NCBI RefSeq assembly: GCF_000264905.1 | Contig: NW_006763132.1 | Span: 2,392,719-2,456,718 of the forward strand | Source: Stereum hirsutum FP-91666 SS1 | Lineage: Eukaryota > Basidiomycota > Agaricomycetes > Russulales > Stereaceae | Direction of reading: 5' to 3' | DNA length: 64,000 nt | Shown: positions 36,313 through 48,189 of the stretch, one piece after another | Position numbering within the stretch: the stretch's first letter is position 1 | Layout: each line of letters starts with the position of its first letter | The notes under the pieces: model-generated | Seen by the model: only the letters and a program-made list of their open reading frames with translations | Told to the model about the DNA's origin: nothing | The model's database searches: none | Translations under genes and position numbers: made by a program

Positions 36313-37412
36313 GATATGACTGCATTTCGCCTTGAGCATGGACTTATTGATATTCTTTGGAGATAATCTCACATCTACTTTCAACATTCGTGTGACTGCG
36401 CTCTCTTTGAGGCAGCCCTCTCCTATTTGAGGTCCCAATTCGAGGGTTTGACGGTGCGCCAGGGGCGGTTTCTTAGACCGAACGCAATAATGCCAATGCG
36501 ACTTAATCTACCATTTGAAGATCTCAGCTCACACGAAGAACGTCGCTATCACACGATAAGATGGTATCTCATCATATTGGATATTCGGGAACGGTCTATA
36601 CAGGTTACTACGGAACCACAATGAACAATCGCCGAAAGGGCCCTTTGACTGCAGCTGACCTTCGAGCTCTGCAGACAGCATAGGAAACAAGGAACGACCT
36701 AAGTGACGAGCAGCAGAGAGCCCCTGTAAGACGAGTCAACCGAAGCAATGGGTGCGAGCACCAGAAGCAATAGCCAGCTAAGAATATCAAGCAACATAGA
36801 GTAGTGCATAGAGAGAAGCAACTTCATCGCCAACCAGGGTAGACTAGGCAAAGTCAAAGACGAGGAGTAGCCAAAGGCAAGGACAGACACCGAGAGCCAC
36901 AGCACTCTTGAGAATAGGTCGAGTATTCGCAGTAGAGACTATAGCGAGAAACAATGTTAGGAGATTATACCATCTCGAGGTATTCCCGAGAGGCAGACGC
37001 ACCAGTGCCGATAACATCGATTTGAGGCAGACACGGAAACTTGAGGGAGAATCACACAATGTGGGACGACTGCTGCGACCCGAGGACATACCATATACCA
37101 CCTATAAATATATTCATACAAGAAAGAGAAGGGAATGCATAATGAGGTCGTGTATGTACTTAAGGTACGATGACGAACGCACCTCTGGGAGAAGAAACAT
37201 AATAGAGGAGACCAATGTTCTGGGCGAACTAGAATGGCGAAGAAAAAAAGAAAGGAAACGAGGACGCATAGTACCGTGTATGACCTAGATAACAATCGAG
37301 AATAAGAAATCTGAAAGTCCAAGGAGGCGGAGGATGTAGCATGAAGAGCAAACGCACCTCCAAACCAACATCTTACCGTCCCTGCGAGCCCCACTACCGC
37401 ACCATATTACGT
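36313..37412. other. Region with no supported gene
   Basis: AT-richer than its surroundings, with short frames only. A 13-mer at ~36894 (GAGCCACAGCACT) also occurs at 61-73 of the window; this could be chance or a dispersed repeat. Confidence 0.4.
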
Positions 37413-38504
37413 TCAGAACACACAGACCCCTCCGCCGAGCCCTCCGAAGTCGACATTAGCGGGTCCGAACCCGCCACGACCTCTTCCTGGCATGTCCATG
37501 CCCATACCGCGCATACCGTGTCCGTGCCCACCATGGCCATGACGATGTCCTCGACGATCACCGTCCATACCAGGCCCAAACCCTCCAAACCCTCCAAACC
37601 CACCACGACCATGCCTTCCCATTCCCCGATGTTCGCCCATACCGCCGAGACCGCCACCGCCACGGCCTCCGCCAAACCCTCCCCTGCCTCTCCCTCCACC
37701 AAAACCGGCCATTCCTTCAAATTCTCCGTCTTCCTCTCCACTGGAAGGAGATCCGTAACAGTAGGGGTGATGATGATGATGACCACCGTGTCTGCCCCGC
37801 CCACCGAATCCTCCACGACCATGACGTTCTCCGTCAGATTCGCCTGAGGTTCCTTCGAGATCTTCGGGTCCTCCTGGGCCGCCGTGACGGTGGTGGTGGC
37901 GGCGATGATGATGAGGATGCATGTGCGGAGGCGGGGGGAAAGTGGACGGATGAGTTGCGTTTATACCGAAGCCTGGGCCAGCGTGGCGATGCCCGTGACG
38001 ATGACCATGGTGAGGGCGAGGACCTTGAGGTCCAGGCTGCTCACCGTCTGGACCAAGACCTTGGTCTTCGTGTGGGTGGTGCGGAGGGGGAGGGAAGGGA
38101 GGAAATTCACCTTCCATTCCCATCATACGACCGAAGCCGCCTCCGAAGCCTCCACGACCTCTCCCACCTCTGAATCCTCCATGATGTCCACCTCCGTGAT
38201 GACCCATCTCGCCTCTTCCACGTCCCATGATGTGTGGTCCGCCTGGACCAAAAGCATGTTCGTGATGGTGGCGGTGGTGATGATGATGCATAGGGTGAAG
38301 GGGAATGTCTGCGGGGGGTGGAGAAGGACTGCGTGAAGCAGGAGGGGGCGTGTGTTCGTGTTCGACGATGACGAGGTCATGCTCAAGTTCTTCGTCGATA
38401 GTGGAAGGCGTGGGGGAGCGAGATTGTTTCTCGGCGCCCATGACGGGTCCTTCAACTTCAGAAGAAGTAGTGCGGATGATGATGTGGGTGGTAGGGGACT
38501 GCAT
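37413..38504 (-). CDS. His/Gly-rich protein with RGG-like repeats
   Basis: An open frame of 363 aa without introns in the coding part. An acidic head (~30-70, ELEHDLVIVEHEHTPPP) is followed by poly-His blocks (HPMHHHHHRHHHEH) alternating with FRGGRGRGGFGG-type repeats and Pro-rich segments. Similar His-plus-RGG tracts recur to the C-terminus. RGG repeats commonly bind RNA and promote condensates, and His clusters can bind zinc, nickel or copper. Neither role is shown here. A TATATAAA box and a likely leader intron (GTACGC...CTTAG, ~38515-38575) precede the ATG, which supports a real gene. Codon use is extremely biased, so simple-repeat expansion is likely. Confidence 0.75.
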   Translation of the reverse strand: MQSPTTHIIIRTTSSEVEGPVMGAEKQSRSPTPSTIDEELEHDLVIVEHEHTPPPASRSPSPPPADIPLHPMHHHHHRHHHEHAFGPGGPHIMGRGRGEMGHHGGGHHGGFRGGRGRGGFGGGFGRMMGMEGEFPPFPPPPHHPHEDQGLGPDGEQPGPQGPRPHHGHRHGHRHAGPGFGINATHPSTFPPPPHMHPHHHRRHHHRHGGPGGPEDLEGTSGESDGERHGRGGFGGRGRHGGHHHHHPYCYGSPSSGEEDGEFEGMAGFGGGRGRGGFGGGRGGGGLGGMGEHRGMGRHGRGGFGGFGGFGPGMDGDRRGHRHGHGGHGHGMRGMGMDMPGRGRGGFGPANVDFGGLGGGVCVF

Positions 38505-39627
38505 GATGCGAATCTAAGTTATAGATGTTGGTTGGTGGTTGTGTGTGAGGGAGTTGGCTTTGGGTGAGAGCGTACCTCGGATGAGAGTGGTAGATTGTAA
38601 GAATCTAAAGAGAGCGTTTGGCGGAGAAGTGGACCTCTTTATATACTGCAGACGCAAGGCGTGCCGGTGCCGATGCGCAGACAAGAACAGAGCCTCATGA
38701 TCGACAAAGACTGCGCAGCGGAGTCTTCAAGTGGAGGGAGTCAGAGGCAATGCCACAGGAATCCGCACGTTCCTTGAACAACTTGCGTGTCTCCTGAGCA
38801 AGCCGAACGGCATTTTGGGAGGCAGCGACGCGTCAGCGATAGTATGACTCGAAGAATCCGATACTACGCACGACGACTACAGTCTTTTGACAGGTCTGTA
38901 ACGCCGGAAGTTCCGCTAGTCCCACAATCATGACTCCGAGCAAGAGAAGAAAATATCACAGGCTTGCACAGACGACTGCGCAGTCGAAGCACGAGGAAAA
39001 CAGAGGCTTCAGGCGATACTGCAAGATGCGCAAGAGAGGAAGTTGCAACATAACAGCGGGACATGGCCGTGCGTTGTTTGTCCATGTTAGATTCCAAAGC
39101 CTTCGGCAGCCCGGAGCCCGAGACCCCGAACCTCCGGCGCCACCGCGACATCCTCCGCAGTAGGTTACTAGGTTGAACTTATTCAGGCCTGTGCTCAGTG
39201 CTCAACTCAGTTGCATGTTAGCACGGCCACAGCCTCGCATCGCTTAGTAGAAAAAGGTTGAACACGGAGCGCGTAGTTTTACGTAGAGTGGACTCCGTGG
39301 ACAGCACACAGAAGTAAATATTATTATTCAGGTCAGTCATGCCTTAGAAAAGTTCGCTGACAGCGCAGGCCTTTATTAAGAACATAATCCTGATAACCAT
39401 ATTGGAGTATGAGCCATTCGCCAGCGGAAAGCAGAGGTGAAACAGATCAGTGAACGTGAATGGGATGAAGATTGGCAGGAGACTGGCGCAGATAAATATT
39501 AGATATGGCCGAAATTGCGCACTACAACAAGCAATAGCAATAATTTAGCAGACAAGACCACTCCTCTCTCACAAACCACACCCCCGAGAGGACTCGTTCA
39601 TTAGGTCTCCTACAAAGTACACGTGAG
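38505..39627. other. Upstream region of the His/Gly-rich gene; no other gene
   Basis: Contains the leader intron and TATA box at its left end. The rest shows short frames only. The right end is the 3' flank of the small secreted protein gene. Confidence 0.45.
38638..38645 (-). promoter_or_regulatory. TATA box of the His/Gly-rich gene
   Basis: TATATAAA on the minus strand lies about 135 bp before the ATG at 38504, upstream of the likely leader intron. Confidence 0.5.
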
Positions 39628-40095
39628 CTACAAACATTCGCGTAACCCAAGTTCAAAGAACTGTACCTTAGTCCATCCCGCATTGTTGATTGCATCCAAG
39701 AGCTTGCTCTCCTCGGTAGCCTGCGTGAGGGTAATCGACCAGTGCGTGTCATGGTCGTTGACGGGATGGAGTATGCCCGTGAGCTTGCTCGAATCGATGG
39801 AGTAGATCTTCTTCTGGCTAGGAAGCTTGCTCTTGTCGCTGTTCGTCGACATCTAAGCACATACAGAACCGCCAAAATAGAGTTAAAAATCTGGGTCGAT
39901 GACAGAAAACAAAAGAGGACGTACACCCTTCTTCGAGTTGGCTGGGATGAGGCCTTTCACAGGTGTGTCGTAGTCCTGCGGGGTACGGACTGAGTTGTAC
40001 GCCTTGCTAGCACCGCCGTTACGATAGAGCGTCGTGGCCAGCGCCGACTGGACCGCGAAAATGAAGGCAATGATGATGGAAGAGGCGAACTTCAT
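39628..40095 (-). CDS. Small secreted protein, 131 aa
   Basis: Two exons, 40095-39925 and 39852-39628, with a 72 nt GTACGT...TTAG intron in phase 0. The N-terminus is a signal peptide (FASSIIIAFIFAVQSALA). The mature protein is ~110 residues with one Cys near its C-terminus, rich in Lys/Asp, including PVKGLIPANSKKG and ILHPVNDHDTHWSITLTQA. A GTACAG inside the last exon could be a further donor that would change the last ~12 residues. No family was recognised. Small secreted proteins of this size are often induced in fungal interactions with plants or other fungi, which is only a hint here. Confidence 0.7.
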
Positions 40096-41400
40096 TGTGT
40101 GGTAATGCGGGAGGTTTGACGGTGGTAGATAAGTTGTTTGGTGATAGAGGTCTCGTTCATCCAGCGTGGGCTTTTAACTGTTTCGCTGTCCTGGGAAATA
40201 TGCACCTACGAGGCTAAGCTTGAACACCCAAAAGTCGATAGTTGACGACGCTTGACAACACCTGGCGCTCATTGACGGGTATATTCGATGCCTTTACGGT
40301 TTGATGCGCTCCACAGCGCTTGACTTAGGATGATGAGCACCCACGAGGTTCGCTGAGGTAGGCTTGTACCCTGAAACCGACAGAAGAACGGACATACAAG
40401 CGGTAGAGAATTCGATAGTAGCACGGATGGCGATGATTGTCATATTGCCTGTACATTTCATAGCGTAGCGTTTTGTTGTGCTCATTGTACAGTGTATCAT
40501 AATATAATGCAACGATTCAGTGAATTATTCTTACAAGCCGGGCATTAAAACAATTCATAGATTTATCAGAGTCACTCAGAGTCCTTTCCAGCACTCTGAA
40601 AGCCCCTCGCACTCGTTATTATCGTCATTGAGCGGATGATCCGCAGGCGATCATGCTAGTGCTCACTGTGTCACCGACCGACCGACGCCTTTCAATACGA
40701 GTGAGGCATGTGAGGATTATGCGGTAAAATTATGGGGCATGAATCAATTGTACAGGCGACAGAAATTCCTGTGCGCGTTGTGGTAAAACATGACTATAAA
40801 TCACCGTTGTTCGTGCCAGCGCACAGACCACAGCCCTCAGGTAGAAGCCAAGATGCTTTGATGCGCCAGGGGAGAAGCACTAGTCAACTCGGTTGTCCCG
40901 AGAGTTAGAGCTCGTGGAGAGGTTGCCGTCTCGGATGCCTACCAGTGGGCGTCAATTTTAGCCCATTTTCTCCTTCAAGCGCTGTATGCCAATGCTACTT
41001 GCACGTACACCGAAGAATCCTGTATGTACCACGATAACACTCGTTGGTAGCAAGGGAGCACTATGATGCCATCATTGATGTCAGTCCAAAGCCTGAGCGT
41101 TTCATACTGAGCAGCCGACTCTGCAACTATATATCTCCAGAAGGGCTCTACACTTTGAAGGCGAGAACAAATCGACGTGATGCCGAAGTTTCAAGCATCT
41201 CAACCCTCTGTAGGCGCCCGCACTAGACAAGGTAAGGCTGTTCTATATGACATCATGCAAGAAGCACAATGTAGCGCTTTGGAGTCACATTGTTCGAGAG
41301 CATATAAAGCTTGATGATCATCCAGTGCTGCCCTCGCACGCTTCATACGACCCGAAAACCCCCAGAAACAGAAACGCCGCCCGACCTTTAGATATTCTTC
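40096..41400. other. Region with no supported gene
   Basis: Promoter side of the secreted protein gene (-) and of the unknown gene (+). Short frames only. A small ACCG run sits near 40675. Confidence 0.45.
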
Positions 41401-41954
41401 ATGGCAACTTCAATTCCTCATTTCGCTTTCGACGGTCAAGTGCGCCTCCCGTCGTCAGCTCTGCTCTCCGTCGCCTGCACCTGCGTTCGCAGCCTGCACT
41501 CCCACTACGAAACTCGGCGACGTGACTTCGAGGCCGCAAACAACGAGGACGGAGATGTCGATGCTGTCGAGTCTCTAGGAGATGTCGAACATACCGTGCG
41601 AGAGATTGACCCGGCTTATTGGCAAGAGTTACTCTCCACAAGATTCAAATCCAGCGGTAAGCCTGTCTTTATATTTCGACATAGACTGAAGGCTCACGAT
41701 GCACGGCATTGCATTGTACAGAGATACCAGCCCAGCGCGTCGTCAGCGAGCAACAACGCATCTCCAACTTGCTAGCAATCGGAAGAGTGCCCAAAGCAGA
41801 ATTCGTTATCGCGGAGGCAGTTCAGAGGCACCGAGAGACGCGAGATGGGAAGGTAGACAAAGATGCGGTGGAAAAGGAGGACGTACTGCTAGACTTTTTG
41901 GTATTTTTGGCGGGGAAGCGTGAAAGGGCTGCGCTGTTCTCTGTGGCTGCATAG
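41401..41954 (+). CDS. Conserved-looking small protein, unknown function
   Basis: Two exons, 41401-41656 and 41722-41954, with a 65 nt intron, give 162 aa. The join (G|AG) keeps one frame through DPAYWQELLSTRFKSS and on to IPAQRVVSEQQRISNLL. The predicted structure is mostly helical and charged, with VEKEDVLLDFLVFLAGKRE near the end. No signal peptide or membrane segment was seen. Family not recognised. The intron shows all consensus sites, which supports a real gene. Confidence 0.65.
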
Positions 41955-42702
41955 GAGGGCGAACCAGTCACTGGCAAATACTTACTGATAATGTCGATGT
42001 AACTGATCCTAGTCGGAACTGTACTGTCCCGTTGTTTTCTTTTGTATCTTCTCACTGCTCGAGTGGCAAAGTTGATGATGGCCGTGAACGGCAGCACATA
42101 GCCGCTTCTAGTGATCATTTCCATCAAAGCGACATCGCAGGTCCTTAGTGCGCTCTGAATGGGATAAATAACTCGCAGGATGGAGGTGAGACGAGAGAAG
42201 GTGAACTGAGTGGGCTTGCAGAAGAGGTGGGAACTTGCAAGTTCTTACTACTTAGTAGGTGTCCGACTGCCACCGCAACATAAAATCAGGGACGGGAAGT
42301 GACCGAGAGCTGGACTAAGAGACGAAGGAGATTGGAGTACAAGCAAAGTTCGAGTTATGATTGTCAAGCATCGGCATGCAGGCCACAGGGCCTATGCGGA
42401 GAAGAGCTTCGTCTGCGGGACGACAATATTGCGTGGGAAGAGGAGCAAAGCGGCAAGCAAACGCAGAGTCTGATGTGGCGTCGCGCGGAGTTGCGGATTA
42501 TTCCGAGTGGCGATCGAGGCTCCCAGAGGGACGTGGCGTTGCATCACTTCAACTTGACCAAAACAGCTACTAGGAAGTCTTAGGATAAAAGTCATCTACG
42601 ACATCAGCTGATATTTACTGGGCATTCTTGCGGGTGCTATTGGAGGCTGGCCCACCCAATCTCTTATTCTCACGTTAGCCTTTGAACAGTCTCAGGCTTG
42701 TC
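41955..42702. other. Region with no supported gene
   Basis: Short frames at 42299-42583 have no domain or splice support. The 3' half is the promoter side of the phosphatase. Confidence 0.45.
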
Positions 42703-44259
42703 ATGCCTCCTCGAGCTCAGGCTCCGGCTCCTCGCATCCGACCGCCGTCACTGTTTCTCATAGTTATATTTGCATTGTTCATTCTCTCAGCACTATGGCA
42801 TAGCAGATCATCGTCGCCCCCTCCATCCGTTCCCTCAGCAGGCCAGCCTGATGTGGCGGGCACCCGTAGGACACGGTGCGTGGTTGTCATGCATGCTATG
42901 TCGTGGCCGGTTCGCTGAACCAATGATTTACTGCGTTCTGAAGAATCGTGGCAGTAGGGGACTTGCATGGCGACAGTGGAAACGCGCAGAAGGTTCTGCA
43001 GATGGCGGGAGTGGTAGACGACCACGGGAAGTGGACCGGCGGTGTGGACTTCTTCGTGCAGACGGGTGATATGATCGACAGGTTTGCAGAGCTATAGCTT
43101 CATTCATATTCGTTCCTCACAGAGAACATAGAGGGGATGATACTATAAAACTATTCACCTGGATGGAAGAACTACGAGTGCAGGCTGAGCAGGTTGGCGG
43201 CAGGGTATTGTCGCATCTGGGGAACCACGAAGTCATGAACGCGATAGGTACGCCACACCTCTTATGACCCAATGAGCTGCCTCTCATAATGTGTGACCTC
43301 ACAAGGTGACTGGAGGTAAGCTTTACACAAACACACGCCTTACACGATATTTCTCAAACCCGTCGAACTAGATACGTCCCCGAGAGCGAGATCAAAACCT
43401 TCGGCTCTGTCGCCTCCCGCCAAAAGATGCTCACAACAGGCCGTATTGGCCGCGCGTGGGCCACAAACTACACAGTCACATCCCGCCTTCCTCTTCACCC
43501 ATCTCTTGGTCCTCCTAACACGCCCTACCCCCCATCCGGCTCCACTCATCGTACCCTTCCTCGTCCCTTCTCCCATGCAGCATACTCCTTCCTGCACGGA
43601 GGCCTCTCACCCACATATCCAAACCTTACCCCCTTCCCTTCGGCGATCAATGCTATTGGGTCATCATTACTGAAGAGGCTACAGGGCAGGGAGCAGCCAC
43701 CACCGCATCCTCCACATCCATATCCTGGCTTACCACACGATGCAACGAGTGACGAGAAGGAGCTGTATGATGCGAACGGGCCACTGTGGTACAGAGGATG
43801 GGCCATGTTGGACGATAAGACGGTATGCGCGCAAGTAGATGAAGTGTTGGAAAAGACAGGGACAAGGAGAATGATTATGGGGCATACCCCCGATTTCACG
43901 GTAGGAAACCACTCGTTGAACTATCCTCTACTATGTACTGAGAACTGATTCTTATGTGGCGAATAGAAACAAGTCTCCCGCTGTGGCGGTAAAATCATTA
44001 TCATCGATACCGGTGAATATCCTGATTGAGGATCAAAGATATTGTCATGGACTCTAACCAACTGTATCCCACAGGCATCTCTCATGCATACGGAGGCGTG
44101 TTATCCGCGCTTTCGATCGAGTACGCGCTCACGCCACTTTCGACATTATCCGAATCTGGACAAAAGCAATGGAAGGAGACTGAGTTCATCAAGGCAATTT
44201 ACGTGGGCAAAGAAGAGGTGTTCGTGAACGAGGAACGGATCGTCGTTGGTGATGTCTAA
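42703..44259 (+). CDS. Shewanella-like PPP-family phosphatase, membrane-anchored
   Basis: Seven exons give 398 aa: 42703-42875, 42944-43081, 43132-43247, 43306-43315, 43372-43900, 43967-44012, 44075-44259. An N-terminal signal anchor (LFLIVIFALFILSALW) is followed by the metallophosphatase motifs GDLHGD (~63), GDMIDRGDD (~99), GNHE (~134) and MGHTPD near residue 340. Their metal ligands are all present. A bulky Pro-rich insertion follows the GNHE block. The pattern matches the bacterial-type Shewanella-like phosphatases found in plants, protists and fungi, which act on phosphotyrosine or phosphoserine in secretory or organellar compartments. The 10 nt exon 4 (GT GAC TGG AG) is needed to give NAIGDWRYV. 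It is convergent with PRMT5. Confidence 0.92.
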
Positions 44260-44483
44260 TTACCGTATATCTATATTTATATCTCGGGGCTTTGTAGAAA
44301 TGATACGATGGACGGTTGCGCATTGTTTGTTATTTTCCGCTGAAGGGGATATACCACGATCATACCATTTTTTCTTGGAACATTCACTCTGGTTCATTCG
44401 GAAGTGTCTTACGGTCCCGAGTGTCCCCATAAGTTTATTCATTGGCCCGCCCCGCATGGAATTGTCCCCAAAAACAGCCCGCA

Positions 44484-47400
44484 TTACAGCCCAATCCAAC
44501 TGCTCTGTCCACCCGGATTATGCAACGCAGTCTGCCCAATCTTAACCACCCCAGCCTCCAACCCCCCATCACTCCCCTTCACACTTTCTTCGCTTCCATC
44601 CGAACCCGGAGCGGCCACCACCGCACTTCCGATTCCACCACCCATACTCCCACTTATCCTCAGCCCGAGTCCCTTTCTCCTCAAGCTTTCCGACAACCTC
44701 GACCCTGAGCCTGACCCTGTCATTGACGGCGACATGGTCACAAATGGATTGTCGATAGCGTCGATCAGAGGACTTGGAGTGGCAAGTGGCGTTGAAGGAG
44801 TGGCGATGAATGAACCACGACCGTCGATACGGGGCGTTCCGAGTGGGTCTTGCGAGATGGGATCGGAGGGTGGCGGACGCGGTCGATAGACGGGCAGGAA
44901 GGACTCGGCGTACCATTCGTACCAGACTTGACGGGCGTTGGTGAGGCGCCAGAGGGAGACTTGTAGTTCTGAGTTGCTTGGGAGATAGAGTGGGTCCTGA
45001 ATGGTCACATATACTATCAGTCACGAGGCTCGTAGTAGGGTCGGAGACGGGAAAGAGTACCTTTAGCGGGAAGAATAACGGGAACCAACTGAGCATGTCT
45101 TTGGATATTTGGTCCTTGCGCAGGGGATGTATGCTCAGCCCTACGTCCCCATACAACATTGCCTCAAAGTATCCCGCGAACCCGTGCAGGACGCCCGCGT
45201 GCGGAATATGAAATGTCAGCTTTGCAGAGCGAGCGTTGTGACTGTTCGTTAGCGGTAATCCTACGACATCAACCACAAGAGAGGTAAACATAAACGGGTT
45301 CACAATCAACATGGCCCTGGCGAAGAGAAGACCACGTACCCTGTTCGTTGAGTACCGCATCCCGACGCGGATGCTCAAAGTCCCAGCACTCCTGAACTTT
45401 GGGGCCACAACGTCCTTCCTCGCCACCTCCATCTCCGCTGAGAATATTGACCGCTTGAAACATGACGACGAACGGTGTCTCGCACGCTTTTGGATCCTTC
45501 CCTGCTCTCACCTCGTTGTACAATTTCGACGAGGACAGAGGGGCAAGATAGGCTGAGTAAGAAGCAGGGATGGATATTCCTTCGGCTATGAGATGAAAGA
45601 GAATGCGTGAGGTTTCGAATGAAAAGGGGAAGCGAGCGCATAACTTACGCTTCAAAAATCTCATCGCGCCATCCAGACATTCCGGGCTGAGCTCGTTGTC
45701 GCCAAACGAGCCAAGCAGCTCGCTCACAATGATATCTCCCGGTTCTGGTACGTGTATCATGCGCATATCACCATACACTAGCTCCACCTTATCCCGCCAC
45801 TCATTTTGTTTCCGGCCCTGTAGCCTGCGTGAACATTCACATCGGCCATATCAGCATTTCGTTGCAGTGAGAAGAAGCATGGATAAATGCGTACGTGACG
45901 AATGCGCTTGGGTTCTTCTCGAGTGCGTAAACGAAGACGTTTCGTTTCGAGCGTTTGATGGCGGTAAGACAGCGAGCGACGATGCCTCCTCGCCCAGCAC
46001 CTGCGACATAGAGCACACTGAGACACGGGTCAATCGCGGAGTGGATATACGATCATTATCGACCCACATTCTGTCTGCTTCCGGCCAGTCGTCGAGTGCT
46101 TGGAAGACAGCCTGTACACAGCAGACAACCGTCGGGATCAATACCACGCGTCTATAGGGATACATGGGATATCGGACGTACCTCCTCGTATTTTTGATAT
46201 TTTACTGGATCTTGCTCGAAAGTCTGATAAGTGACGCTCTGCAGATTATCCATGAGGGGCTATAACGAAAGTATTTCGAGTTAGCTTTGCTACAAGTAAC
46301 AGGATCGATTCACATACCTGCAATGGAGCCTGCAAGTAATCCTGATACCCCTGTGCGAAATTCTCCACCGTTCCCGCCGTTTTTGCCTGCATGACGGCCG
46401 GACTCGTCTTCTCTAGGTGTCGTATATATTGGAGGTACGCGGGTTCGCCACCACTGCTGTGTAGACCTGCGCCTGCGTCCGAGAGGATAACCATTGGTCG
46501 GTGCTACAAGTAGAGGAGGAACAATAATTTCATGAGTTATGTTTGGTCGACAGAAGAAGGGAGAGGTCAATAAAAGTACCTTCATGATGTCACGAACGAA
46601 CGTCTGCGAAACTTTTGGAAGGACGGGGTAGCCCTTGGAGTTGGCGATGAATGTCGAAGCGGGTAGGAATACGTGTCTTATAGGCTCTGCGGCCCATCTA
46701 TCCAATACACCAGCTGCCGAGGGCAAAGGCGGGGTAAGGTCCAGAGCTACATTAAACAACCCATTCACATTTCCGTTAGTACGCTCATGTATACCTAGAT
46801 CGAAGGGAGGCAAGAACTCACTGAGCGTCAATCGCGGATTATACCCACACACCGCACGCACGACATCCCATATCTCCCACGTCGCATTCAACTCCGCCTC
46901 CGGTGCCTTCGTCGACGGAATCCCAGTACCCGTACCCGCACTCGCAGCACTAGCCGAACTGGTCGGTTCCTTGATTTCAGGCGTCGCAGATCTCGCGAAA
47001 TACGAACTCGTAGGCGACTCTGAGATCTTCGTGTATGAGATCGAGCCCAGTCCTTTCGATAACGAACGCCGATGCTGATGGCCGAATGGTTTTGACTGTC
47101 GCTGCAGCTGTTGGACTGTTTGCGATCGGGGACGTTGTTGTGGAGCTTGAGCTTGTGGTGGTTGTGGAGATTGTGGTTGCGGCGTTGTCTGTGATAGAGG
47201 CTGTGGTGCTTGGGGGTGCGTGCTTTGATGTCTCTCGCGCTGGAAGATGGACGGATCGTAGATGGGCAGACGGACGGAAAGTTGGATGTAGGGGGTGGCG
47301 GCAAGACAGGCGTTGAGAGCTCGGCCGTAGGAAGCTGCTTGGTCTCTGTTTCGGGGTGGTGGTAAAATGACGGTCTGAATATTCAGATATGAGGCATAGG

Positions 47401-48189
47401 CCAGTTCTTGTCGGAGTGCCTGTGAAAAAAGTCGGTCAGAAATGTGTAGACGTGTGGCGTGTCACGTGACGTTTAAGAACAAAGAAAGTTCCGAGATCAG
47501 CAGTACGAACAGAGGCGAACTATGCGGCGTAAAGATATAGAAATATGTACTCACAATCTCAGAGTCGTGTCTAACCCAATCGTCCGCCGCATCTAGTTCT
47601 AACCAGTCCGAAACCATAACGATCACACCGTCTGCTTCATCTACACCACGCCACATCAATAACGACGCGGCTTCCCATCAACGTACCGAATACCAAGGTC
47701 AAAACACACACCTAAACTTGTCATTGTGACCTCTTCCTTCAAAAACCCAGGAGCAGCCCTCCACGCCTCCGCCTGTTTCTCCACCAAAATCTCCGCCTTC
47801 TTCTTCTTCGCCTCTTCCTCTCCCATCCCATCTTCCTCTCCCGGCTTCCCATCCCCACTCCCACTCCCATTCCCATTCCCACCTCCACTATGTCCATTCA
47901 CAGGCGGAATCAAACACATCCCCATCCATCTCTCCTTCCACTTCTCATTCGTCAGCGGCGCACAAACCGTAAAATAATTCCTCGACCGCGCATCGTCGAT
48001 CAAGTCCAACAGGCGCTCGCCCTCTCCTTCTCCTTCTGAATCCGGCTTGGCGCCCGAATTCAGATGTTGCTGAGTCGGAGTGGATGTGAGTGCGGGTGAT
48101 GGGGGTCGTGGGGTCGAAGACGATAGGGGGTGGTTACGGAGGTCGGAGAGTGAGAGGGTGGTGGCGATGGCGACGGTATCCCAGGACAT
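44484..48189 (-). CDS. skb1: Protein arginine N-methyltransferase 5 (Skb1/Hsl7 type)
   Basis: Twelve exons give 964 aa: 48189-47712, 47640-47555, 47419-46822, 46746-46580, 46503-46318, 46259-46182, 46111-46068, 46017-45895, 45824-45649, 45585-45340, 45260-45061, 44996-44484. An N-terminal TIM-barrel region is followed by the Rossmann segment IVLYVAGAGRGG (SAM site, ~546-557), then LVYGDMR and the double-Glu loop SELLGSFGDNELSPECLDG (~620-638). PLTNSHNARSAKLTF and FHIPHAGVLHGFAGYF form the C-terminal beta-barrel. It makes symmetric dimethylarginine on histones and splicing proteins. The protein is ~300 residues longer than usual, because of a Gln/Pro/Ser insertion in exon 3 and a ~100 residue Ser/Gly-rich tail. 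Confidence 0.95.

Noticed and set aside
36427..36624. 65 aa frame downstream of VPS51
   Set aside because: No upstream ATG context, no domain, and it lies in AT-rich intergenic DNA.
37341..38336. Thr/Pro- and Met-rich frames on the + strand
   Set aside because: Shadow of the His/Gly repeat codons of the minus-strand gene.
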